14,944 nt of DNA from JBLHRE01 sp047625765. GTDB lineage: Bacteria > Bacteroidota > Bacteroidia > Flavobacteriales > JBLHRE01. Below are positions 7,277-14,251 of this stretch, piece after piece (position 1 is the stretch's first letter; the number at the start of each line of letters is the position of its first letter). The translations under genes were made by a program, and so were the position numbers. Under the pieces are notes generated by a model. That model had not been told where the DNA came from. It saw only the letters and a list, made by a program, of their open reading frames with translations, and ran no database searches. Location of the stretch: NCBI GenBank assembly GCA_047625765.1, contig JBLHRE010000030.1, forward strand, positions 1 through 14,944, given 5' to 3'.

Positions 7277-7284
7277 CAATATTA
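7277..7284 (-). promoter_or_regulatory. Possible -7 box of the nif3-type operon
   Basis: The minus strand reads TAATATTG, one mismatch from TAnnTTTG, ending 4 nt before the ATG at 7272. No TTG is at the ideal -33 distance. Confidence 0.3.
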
Positions 7285-7352
7285 GCAAATATTAAAATTG
7301 AAACCTGAACAGTAGTCATTAGATTCTAAACTCTAATACTATTTCATTTTTG

Positions 7353-7360
7353 TACTTTTC
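7353..7360 (+). promoter_or_regulatory. Possible -7 box of lpxK
   Basis: TACTTTTC is one mismatch from TAnnTTTG and ends 4 nt before the ATG at 7365. It overlaps the alternative in-frame TTG at 7350, which makes the ATG the more likely start. No TTG is at the ideal -33 distance. Confidence 0.35.
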
Positions 7361-7364
7361 GGCA

Positions 7365-8384
7365 ATGAAAAATTCACGACTTATTCTTATTCCTTTTTCT
7401 TGGCTCTATGGGATAATTGTAAGGCAGCGCAATAGGTACTACTTAAGCTCTGATGACAATCGCTTTACCATTCCTGTGCCCAGTATTGTTGTTGGAAATT
7501 TAAATTTAGGAGGAACAGGTAAAACTCCCTTTACAGAATTTCTGATTTCAGAATTTGACGATTCTACTACTGCATTCTTAAGCAGAGGCTATGGCAGAAA
7601 AACCAAAGGCTATCTAAAAGTTACTAAAAATGCTTCGAGCGACACCGTTGGTGACGAACCTTTACAAATGATGCTAAAAGCCAAAGAAGCACATTTCCAT
7701 GTTTGCGAAGACCGAACTACAGGAATAAAAACAATCTTAAAAAACGCTCCTGATACTCGGCTCATTATTCTTGATGATGCTTATCAGCATTTAAAAGTAA
7801 AAGCACAATTCTATTGCTTAATTACACGTTTCGATAAGCTGTTTTACAATGATTTTATTATCCCTGTAGGCAATCTTAGAGAAAACAGAAAAGGCGCAGA
7901 GAGAGCAAATGCAATCATCATAAGCAAGTGCCCCCTATCCTTAACAAAATCAATTAAGGAAAAAATAATTCTTAAAATAGCAAAGTACAGTTCTGCTCCA
8001 GTTTACTTTAGCACTATAAATTACAGCTCTTTAAACACGGTTACAGAAGCTAAACTAGAGCCTATAAACACCTGTTTGTTAACCGGTATTGTATCGGACC
8101 AACCCATAAAAGACCATTTAAATTCTCAAGGAATTAAGATCCTTAAGCATTTCAGATTCAAAGACCATCACAATTTTTCTTTAATAGAAATAAAGGCAAT
8201 TGTTCATTTTTGTCTAGAAACAAACAGCCGACTTATTACTACTGAAAAGGATTGGATGAGACTTTCAAATTTCTCGACATACATTTCAGGAATTCAGATT
8301 CAAACATTGCCCATAAAAACAGAATTCTTGTTCGATGAACAGGACCTTTTTATGAAGCAATTACGTAGCTTTACAATCAATTAA
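7365..8384 (+). CDS. lpxK: Tetraacyldisaccharide 4'-kinase
   Basis: LpxK phosphorylates the 4' position of the tetraacyldisaccharide-1-phosphate lipid A precursor using ATP, at the cytoplasmic face of the inner membrane. From the ATG at 7365 it is 339 residues, normal for the family. A hydrophobic, basic N-terminus (LILIPFSWLYGIIVRQRNR) precedes the Walker A loop GNLNLGGTGKTP (44-55). Then come FLSRGYGRKTKGY (71-83), GDEPLQM (96-102) and ILDDAYQH (135-142), the DDxxQH active-site signature, here DDAYQHL where many members have DDGFQHR. The final TTEKDWMR motif is also typical. It begins a (+) unit, with the secreted propeller gene following by 21 nt, and is divergent from the nif3-type operon. 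Confidence 0.94.
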   Translation: MKNSRLILIPFSWLYGIIVRQRNRYYLSSDDNRFTIPVPSIVVGNLNLGGTGKTPFTEFLISEFDDSTTAFLSRGYGRKTKGYLKVTKNASSDTVGDEPLQMMLKAKEAHFHVCEDRTTGIKTILKNAPDTRLIILDDAYQHLKVKAQFYCLITRFDKLFYNDFIIPVGNLRENRKGAERANAIIISKCPLSLTKSIKEKIILKIAKYSSAPVYFSTINYSSLNTVTEAKLEPINTCLLTGIVSDQPIKDHLNSQGIKILKHFRFKDHHNFSLIEIKAIVHFCLETNSRLITTEKDWMRLSNFSTYISGIQIQTLPIKTEFLFDEQDLFMKQLRSFTIN

Positions 8385-8405
8385 TCAGCGATTTAGACAT
8401 AAAAA

Positions 8406-9764
8406 ATGAAGACATTTTCAACATTAATCGCAGTCCTAATTTCCTTTGTTTCGATAGGACAGATTAGCGATAAAGTGCAACTAAAATACAATTGGGACAA
8501 CGATAGTTTGGTGGGATCTGCCCAATACAACAACACATATAACGAGGTTTGGGGATTTGCACAAGACGGATTGGAATATGCCTTTATAGGGTCTACTGCA
8601 GGGACTCATGTTTTTAATGTTACGGATCCTTTTAACACCGAAGAATTAGCTTTTATTGCTGGAAAACACACGGTAATTACGGATATTGTTCACAGAGATT
8701 ATCACGATTACAAAGGGTATTTATACGCTCTATCTGATGAGGGATTTAGCTCTTTACAAATTATGGATTTGAGCTTTTTACCCGACTCAATACCTGTAGT
8801 ATACGATAGCTCTGAGAAAATAAAAAACGCACACAATATATTTATTGATACTGCCACAGCCAAAATGTACGTCTGTAATGTAAGAACTGGCGAACCGAGA
8901 TATGCAGGATTTCAGGTTTATAGCTTGGAAGACCCACTAAACCCAACCTTAATATTTGAAGAAAATGAATACGATGTCCATGACATTTACGCAAGAAACG
9001 ATACTGTCTTTTTAAATTCTGGCAATGATGGACTTATCATTTATGATTTCAGTAATGGCAGTAACCCTACCCTATTGGGAACGCTTACCTCTTATTCAGA
9101 CCAAGGATACAATCACTCAAGCTGGTTAGACCCTACTGGGCAGTATTATTATATGGCTGATGAAACACACGGCACCAGAATTAAAATATTTGACGCTTCT
9201 GATTTATCCGACCTACAGGAAATAGCCCTATTTGGTTCTGGAGTAGATGTAAATTCGATACCTCACAATATGATTTGGCGTAATGGGTATTTGTTTGTTT
9301 CCTATTATCACGATGGGCTACAGATTTTCGATGTAAGCGACCCTTACAACCCTACCAAAGTTGGATTCTACGACACCTACACAGCAAACGACCACGATAG
9401 CTACAAGGGAGCCTGGGGAGTTTATCCTTCATTACCTTCTGGAACCATTTTGGTGTCTGACATGCAAACTGGCTTGTATGTATTAGCCGCACCTGAGATA
9501 TTAAGTTTTGAGAGTCCTTTAGCCTTAGAAACAAATGTGTTCCCTAATCCATTTACCGAACAACTTACCATAAGCCTACCTAAAGAGAATTTGCAACAAC
9601 TTGGACTTAAAATATGCAATACTAATGGACAAATAGTGTTTCAGCAAAGTGTAAACGTACAGGGCACAAAATTGAGAATACAACCAAATTTAGCTGCAGG
9701 ATTATACCTTTTAAGTATCGATGGAGAGAACTTTTCTTTCAGCCAAAAGCTAAACAGGTATTAA
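8406..9764 (+). CDS. Secreted choice-of-anchor B beta-propeller protein, T9SS cargo
   Basis: A 452-residue exported protein. An N-terminal signal peptide (about 1-19, TLIAVLISFVSIGQ) precedes a choice-of-anchor B / LVIVD-type propeller (about 25-365) and a type A T9SS sorting domain (about 377-452, opening NVFPNPF and ending FSFSQKLNRY). The family hallmark is seen in WGFAQDGLEYAFIGSTAGTH. The body contains repeated blade-like units with strands such as YLYALSD, MYVCNVR, VFLNSGN, YYYMADE, LFVSYY and ILVSD. A histidine sits at the same place before each of six units (residues 100, 143, 192, 237, 287, 330) with 43-50 residue spacing. T9SS would carry it across the outer membrane and attach or release it. 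Its molecular role is unknown. It starts 21 nt after lpxK with no visible terminator between, so co-transcription is likely although a functional link is not evident. Confidence 0.85.
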   Translation: MKTFSTLIAVLISFVSIGQISDKVQLKYNWDNDSLVGSAQYNNTYNEVWGFAQDGLEYAFIGSTAGTHVFNVTDPFNTEELAFIAGKHTVITDIVHRDYHDYKGYLYALSDEGFSSLQIMDLSFLPDSIPVVYDSSEKIKNAHNIFIDTATAKMYVCNVRTGEPRYAGFQVYSLEDPLNPTLIFEENEYDVHDIYARNDTVFLNSGNDGLIIYDFSNGSNPTLLGTLTSYSDQGYNHSSWLDPTGQYYYMADETHGTRIKIFDASDLSDLQEIALFGSGVDVNSIPHNMIWRNGYLFVSYYHDGLQIFDVSDPYNPTKVGFYDTYTANDHDSYKGAWGVYPSLPSGTILVSDMQTGLYVLAAPEILSFESPLALETNVFPNPFTEQLTISLPKENLQQLGLKICNTNGQIVFQQSVNVQGTKLRIQPNLAAGLYLLSIDGENFSFSQKLNRY

Positions 9765-9829
9765 GCTACATTTAGTCTCATCTTTATTATATTTGCTGGC
9801 ATTATTCAGAATTTGACATTTAGCTTTTT

Positions 9830-11284
9830 ATGAGCGTAGACTATTCAAAATACGAAGCCGTTATTGGACTAGAAGTTCACACGCAACTGCTTACCAACAC
9901 CAAGGCTTATTCTGCTGATATTAACGCGTATGGAAATGCTCCTAACAGTAATATCAGCCCTATTTCTTTGGGCCACCCCGGAACATTACCTGTCAGTAAT
10001 GAAAAGGTGTTTGAATATGCCGTTCGGTTAGGTATTGCATGCGATTGTGACATTACTGAATGGAACGAATATGCTAGAAAGAATTACTTCTATGCCGATT
10101 TACCTAAAGGATATCAAGTAACACAAGACACTACGCCTATTTGTACCGGTGGTTTTGTGGATATTTTAGATGGTGATGGTAATCCAAAAAGAATTGGACT
10201 TACCCGAATTCACATGGAAGAAGATTCCGGAAAAAGTATTCACGATCAAGATCCTTTCAATACCCTTATCGACTTAAACAGAGCTGGTGTTCCATTGTTG
10301 GAAATTGTTACCGAACCTGAAATGAAATCAGGTAAAGAGGCGTTTAACTATTTAATGGAAGTTAGAAAGTTGGTAAGATACCTTGAGATTTGCGATGGCA
10401 ACATGGAGGAAGGTTCTTTGCGTTGCGATGCAAACATTTCGGTAATGCTTAAAGGAGCGACAACCTTTGGAACCAAAGTAGAGGTTAAAAACATGAACTC
10501 TATGCGTAATGTACAAAGAGCGATTGAACATGAAATAAAACGACAGATAGAAGCTGTTGAAATAGGCGAAAAGATAATTCAAGACACCAGAACTTTTGAT
10601 GCAGGAAAAGGGATTACCATTTCTATGCGTTCTAAAGAAGACGCGCACGATTACCGTTATTTCCCTGAACCAGACTTGCAACCAGTGGTTGTTACTAAGG
10701 AGTATATTCAAGAAATACTAGCTAGCTTACCTCCTTTGCCAAAGGCATTATTCCAAAAATATACGACCGAATTTAATTTATCGGAGTATGATGCCTACAT
10801 CTTAACCGATGCAAAAGAAATTGCCTTGTATTTTGAAGAAGTAGTTGCACACACCAAAAATTATAAAGCTGCCGCAAACTGGGTAATGGGATCAGTAAAA
10901 TCCTATTTAAATGAGCAAGCTTTAGATATTAGAGATTTTAAAATTTCTCCAGAACGCCTTGCCGACCTTATTAACCTTGTTGATAGTGGACAGGTTTCGA
11001 ACACCGCTGCCAGCCAGAATATTTTCCCTTTAATGATTGACAGTGAGAAAACAGCTGCTCAAATTGCCAAAGACGAAAATCTTATTCAGGAAAGTGACTC
11101 GGGAGCTTTGGAGGAATATGCAAAAAAAGCTATTGCAAAATTTCCTGCAAAAGTGATAGAATATCAATCTGGCAAAAAAGGACTTTTAGGCTTATTTATG
11201 GGAGAGGTAATGAAACTTTCTCAAGGTAAAGCAGACCCAAAGGAAGCCAGTAAAATTTTAATGAAGTATTTAGATAACGCATAA
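9830..11284 (+). CDS. gatB: Asp-tRNA(Asn)/Glu-tRNA(Gln) amidotransferase subunit B
   Basis: GatB, 484 residues, is the subunit of the GatCAB complex that activates misacylated Glu-tRNA(Gln) or Asp-tRNA(Asn) with ATP for transamidation. Family signatures in order: YEAVIGLEVHTQL (8-20), ISLGHPGTLPVSN (45-57), RKNYFYADLPKGYQVTQ (83-99), HMEEDSGKS (128-136), then DLNRAGVPLLEIVTEPE and FGTKVEVKNMNS. The C-terminal portion (about 330-484) is the helical YqeY-like tRNA-binding region. gatA and gatC are not in this window, so the complex is encoded at separate loci. It starts 65 bp after the propeller gene; a box TAGCTTTT (9821-9828) lies just before the ATG but is a weak promoter match. A thioredoxin-like lipoprotein follows after 4 nt. 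Confidence 0.96.
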   Translation: MSVDYSKYEAVIGLEVHTQLLTNTKAYSADINAYGNAPNSNISPISLGHPGTLPVSNEKVFEYAVRLGIACDCDITEWNEYARKNYFYADLPKGYQVTQDTTPICTGGFVDILDGDGNPKRIGLTRIHMEEDSGKSIHDQDPFNTLIDLNRAGVPLLEIVTEPEMKSGKEAFNYLMEVRKLVRYLEICDGNMEEGSLRCDANISVMLKGATTFGTKVEVKNMNSMRNVQRAIEHEIKRQIEAVEIGEKIIQDTRTFDAGKGITISMRSKEDAHDYRYFPEPDLQPVVVTKEYIQEILASLPPLPKALFQKYTTEFNLSEYDAYILTDAKEIALYFEEVVAHTKNYKAAANWVMGSVKSYLNEQALDIRDFKISPERLADLINLVDSGQVSNTAASQNIFPLMIDSEKTAAQIAKDENLIQESDSGALEEYAKKAIAKFPAKVIEYQSGKKGLLGLFMGEVMKLSQGKADPKEASKILMKYLDNA

Positions 11285-11288
11285 TTTT

Positions 11289-12437
11289 ATGAAACATTTA
11301 GTATATGGCCTATTGGCCCTAATTTTTATTGCTTGTGGAGAACCAACAAACAACTCTACAATCTTTACCGTAAAAGCTATTACTGACAATGCTACAGAAG
11401 TTAGCATAAGTAAAATTAGTGGCGGCACAGTTGGAGAAGCTATCCCTTTGGTATTAAACAACGATGTATATTCATTCGAGGGTATTGCAGAAATGCCAGA
11501 ATATTATAGTCTTTTAGTAGATGGAAAACAGCACATGCTATTATTAGAAAATGGAGATAATGTTATTGTTAACATTGAATCGAATTCTGGACTATACACC
11601 TTAGAGGGTAATTCGGAAGGCTCGAAATTAATTTTCGAGGTGAATACAAAAATGCTGGCTTTTTACCAACAAATTGATAGCATTCAACAAGCTTACACTC
11701 AATTGGTGCAAGCTGCTAGTACTGAAGAGCGACAAAATATAATTTCAGATTTCGATGCAAAGGCAGGAGTTATTTTAGACAATAGCACCAACTGGATTAA
11801 ATCTTTTATTGATAAGAATATAGATTCTCCCGTTGCTGTAATGGCATTGTACCAACAAATTTCAGGTTTAAAATTCCTGAAAATGGAGACAGACATGGAT
11901 TACTTCGAGAAAGTTGCAGCCAGTATGCAGAAGAATTACCCAAACGCACAATTCACTGCCCAAATTATTAATGATATTAGCACGGAAAAACAATTCGCAA
12001 TTGGATCTAAAGTCCCTGACTTTAGCCTTCCAAATCCAGAGGGTCAAAATATCGATATTAAAAGCTTTAAAGGTAAAGTAACACTTATAGATTTCTGGGC
12101 TTCTTGGTGTGGACCATGTAGAAAAGAGAGTCCAAACTTGGTAAAAGCATACAACCGATTCAATGCCAAAGGATTTGAAATTTTGAGTATTTCCTTAGAT
12201 GGTACTCCAAGACAAAAAGATCCAAAAGCATCTTGGATTGGAGCTATTGAAAAAGATCGCTTACAAAATTGGACGCATGTTAGCGATTTAGAGGGCTGGA
12301 ACACGGTAGTAAGACCTCTTTTCAATTTCAATAGTATCCCACATACCGTATTGATAGATGCCAATGGAGTAATTATTGCTAAGAATCTTAGAGGTGCAGC
12401 ATTAGAGCGTAAATTGGAACAATTATTCCAGTCTTGA
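11289..12437 (+). CDS. Thioredoxin-like (TlpA/ResA-type) lipoprotein with DUF4369 domain
   Basis: A 382-residue probable lipoprotein. A signal sequence ends in LIFIAC with Cys16 as the likely lipid-modified residue (Phe at -3 is a loose lipobox). A DUF4369-type beta domain (about 24-115) and a helical linker precede a thioredoxin/AhpC-TSA fold (about 238-382). The active site is Trp273-Cys274-Gly-Pro-Cys277, with the cis-proline at Pro351 in SIPHT. Such proteins face the periplasm and act as thiol-disulfide reductants or isomerases, for example in c-type cytochrome maturation. The substrate here is unknown. It starts 4 nt after gatB and ends in a TTGA overlap with lpxH, so all three genes are probably one transcript. 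Confidence 0.9.
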   Translation: MKHLVYGLLALIFIACGEPTNNSTIFTVKAITDNATEVSISKISGGTVGEAIPLVLNNDVYSFEGIAEMPEYYSLLVDGKQHMLLLENGDNVIVNIESNSGLYTLEGNSEGSKLIFEVNTKMLAFYQQIDSIQQAYTQLVQAASTEERQNIISDFDAKAGVILDNSTNWIKSFIDKNIDSPVAVMALYQQISGLKFLKMETDMDYFEKVAASMQKNYPNAQFTAQIINDISTEKQFAIGSKVPDFSLPNPEGQNIDIKSFKGKVTLIDFWASWCGPCRKESPNLVKAYNRFNAKGFEILSISLDGTPRQKDPKASWIGAIEKDRLQNWTHVSDLEGWNTVVRPLFNFNSIPHTVLIDANGVIIAKNLRGAALERKLEQLFQS

Positions 12438-13183
12438 TCACTACTAAACCAATATACTTTGGTTCCGATTTTCATTTAGGCACACCCAACCAAGCAGCCA
12501 GTCTCGAACGAGAAAAGAGAATTGTTGCCTGGCTGGATGAAGTCTTAGAAAAAGGATCTGAATTATTCCTACTTGGCGATGTATTCGACTTTTGGTTCGA
12601 ATACAAAAAAGCGATTCCTAAAGGGTACGTGCGCTTGTTAGGGAAATTAGCTGAAATAGCTGATAAGGGGATACCTGTACACTTCTTTACGGGCAACCAC
12701 GACATGTGGACTTTTGGCTACTTAGAGCAAGAAATTGGCCTGACACTATACCGAGCGCCTATTACCATAGAACGACAAGGGAAAACGCTCCATATTGGAC
12801 ATGGAGACGGTTTGGGACCTGGTGACAGGAGCTACAAGTTTCTGAAGAATTTTTTTGACAGTAAGTTATGCCAGTGGATGTTTGCTAGACTACATCCAAA
12901 TTTTGCATTTGGCATGGCCGAATGGTTTAGCAAAGGCAGCAGAACCTCTAGCCAAGAGGAAGACAAGAAATTCCTTGGCGAAAAAGAATGGCTAGCCATT
13001 TACTGCAAAGACTTCCTAGAAACCCAAGCTGTTGATTATTTTATATTCGGGCACCGCCACCTGCCAATAGAAATGGAACTAACAAAAAATAGTAAGTACA
13101 TCAATATTGGCGAATGGTTGAACTACAACAGTTATGGCATTATGGAAAATGGTAAATTAGAATTAAAATACTTTAGTGCTTAA
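12434..13183 (+). CDS. lpxH: UDP-2,3-diacylglucosamine diphosphatase
   Basis: LpxH hydrolyses UDP-2,3-diacylglucosamine to lipid X and UMP, the fourth step of lipid A synthesis, as a peripheral membrane enzyme with two Mn ions. All calcineurin-like metal motifs are visible: Asp12-His14 (SDFHLG), Asp49 (LLGDVFDFW), Asn88-His89 (GNHD), His123 (HIGHGDG), and His207 and His209 (FGHRH). Length is 249 residues, normal for the family. The start is the TTG at 12434: it overlaps the previous stop (TTGA), and the first metal motif begins only 11 residues in, leaving no room for a later ATG. The gene ends tail-to-tail with gap, overlapping by 11 bp. LpxG- or LpxI-type alternatives are less likely given the DxH and GNHD pattern. 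Confidence 0.9.
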   Translation: MITTKPIYFGSDFHLGTPNQAASLEREKRIVAWLDEVLEKGSELFLLGDVFDFWFEYKKAIPKGYVRLLGKLAEIADKGIPVHFFTGNHDMWTFGYLEQEIGLTLYRAPITIERQGKTLHIGHGDGLGPGDRSYKFLKNFFDSKLCQWMFARLHPNFAFGMAEWFSKGSRTSSQEEDKKFLGEKEWLAIYCKDFLETQAVDYFIFGHRHLPIEMELTKNSKYINIGEWLNYNSYGIMENGKLELKYFSA

Positions 13184-14174
13184 GGCGCAACACCAAATCC
13201 TTAAGTCTGTTGGCATAGCCCATTTCGTTGTCGTACCAGGCCACAACCTTTACCATTTTACCTAAGACAGAAGTCAAAAGACTATCGAACACACAAGAGT
13301 ATGGGTTGCCAATAACATCAACCGAAACTATTGGGTCATTGATGTAAGAAAGTATTCCTTTCAATTCGTTTTTAGAAGCTTTTTCAAATGCGGCATTTAC
13401 CTCCTCAATCGTTACATCTTTATCTACTACAAAAGTAATATCCGTTAAAGAGCCATCTGGCACAGGAACCCTAATTCCACAACCTCCAATATGCCCCTCT
13501 AAATGCGGGAAAATCTTGGTTACTGCTTTGGCTGCACCAGTAGTGGTAGGAACAATAGACATTGCTCCAGCCCTAGCTCTTCTTAAATCTTTATGTGGTG
13601 CATCGTGTAATTTCTGGTCTCCTGTATACGAATGTACGGTTGTGATATACGCCTGTTGAATACCACAAAGCTCTTCGATTACCTTTACCATAGGAGCAGC
13701 ACAATTTGTGGTACAAGACGCATTAGAAATTACACTTAAATCATCCTCTTCCAAAATAGAATCGTTTACCCCCAATACCACTGTTGGAACATCGTCTGTA
13801 GAACTTGGCGCAGTTATAATAACCTGTTTAGCCCCTGCTCTTAAATGAGCTGAAACTCCTTCTCTCGTTCTAAAAATACCTGTCGATTCAATAACAATAT
13901 CAATATCCAGATCTCGCCAAGGAAGAAGCTCTGGATCTTTATTCTGAAACATTCTAATTCTATGTCTTCCTACAAGAATTGCATCATTATCTGTAACAAC
14001 ATCTTGCCCCAAAACCCCATGTATAGAATCGTACTTAAGCAAGTGTGCTAAGGTGTCTGCATCAGCTAAATCGTTGATTGCAACAAGCTCAATATTTGGC
14101 TCTTGCAATACCAGTCTACAGAATCCCCTTCCGATTCTTCCAAACCCATTAATAGCAATACGTATTGGTTTCAT
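13173..14174 (-). CDS. gap: Glyceraldehyde-3-phosphate dehydrogenase, type I
   Basis: GAPDH, 333 residues, oxidises and phosphorylates glyceraldehyde 3-phosphate to 1,3-bisphosphoglycerate with NAD(P)+ in glycolysis, or the reverse in gluconeogenesis. The Rossmann motif is INGFGRIGR (8-16); Asp35 in AINDL suits NAD binding. The catalytic cysteine is Cys154 in SNASCTTNCAAP, and the base is His181 in TTVHSYTGDQ. Further signatures are RRARAGAMSIVPTTTGAAKA and WYDNEMGY near the end. Bacteroidota often carry more than one gap; whether this copy is glycolytic is not shown by sequence alone. It lies downstream of a terminator that closes the T9SS gene. No strong promoter box is seen in the 26 nt before its start. 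Its 3' end overlaps lpxH on the other strand. Confidence 0.96.
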   Translation of the reverse strand: MKPIRIAINGFGRIGRGFCRLVLQEPNIELVAINDLADADTLAHLLKYDSIHGVLGQDVVTDNDAILVGRHRIRMFQNKDPELLPWRDLDIDIVIESTGIFRTREGVSAHLRAGAKQVIITAPSSTDDVPTVVLGVNDSILEEDDLSVISNASCTTNCAAPMVKVIEELCGIQQAYITTVHSYTGDQKLHDAPHKDLRRARAGAMSIVPTTTGAAKAVTKIFPHLEGHIGGCGIRVPVPDGSLTDITFVVDKDVTIEEVNAAFEKASKNELKGILSYINDPIVSVDVIGNPYSCVFDSLLTSVLGKMVKVVAWYDNEMGYANRLKDLVLRLKH

Positions 14175-14199
14175 ATGTCTTCTTTATTAGCTATAAAGC

Positions 14200-14230
14200 A
14201 AAAAAAAAGCCCTTGATTTCTCAAAGGCTT
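14200..14230 (-). terminator. Rho-independent terminator of the T9SS cargo gene
   Basis: On the minus strand a 10-bp stem (AAGCCTTTGA with TCAAGGGCTT, one G-U pair) closes a GAAA tetraloop and is followed by a run of nine T. It lies 21 nt after the stop at 14252 and 25 nt before the gap start, separating the two genes. Confidence 0.88.
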
Positions 14231-14251
14231 TTTTCAAAATATATTTTAAAA

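Noticed and set aside
7350..7364. Upstream in-frame TTG start for lpxK
   Set aside because: It overlaps a -7-like box, and the ATG at 7365 gives the usual LpxK length and N-terminus.
9763..9829. Terminator between the propeller gene and gatB
   Set aside because: The only complementary bits (AAGCTA near 9763 and TAGCTT near 9821) are short and about 50 nt apart; no stable hairpin or T-run is present.
10352..10711. A 119-residue open frame on the minus strand inside gatB
   Set aside because: It is a shadow of the strongly conserved gatB frame; its translation looks like low-quality composition without motifs.
13179..13205. Inverted repeat at the lpxH/gap junction as a terminator
   Set aside because: The stem is only 7 bp of mostly A-T pairs, the loop is 13 nt and no T-run follows on either strand.
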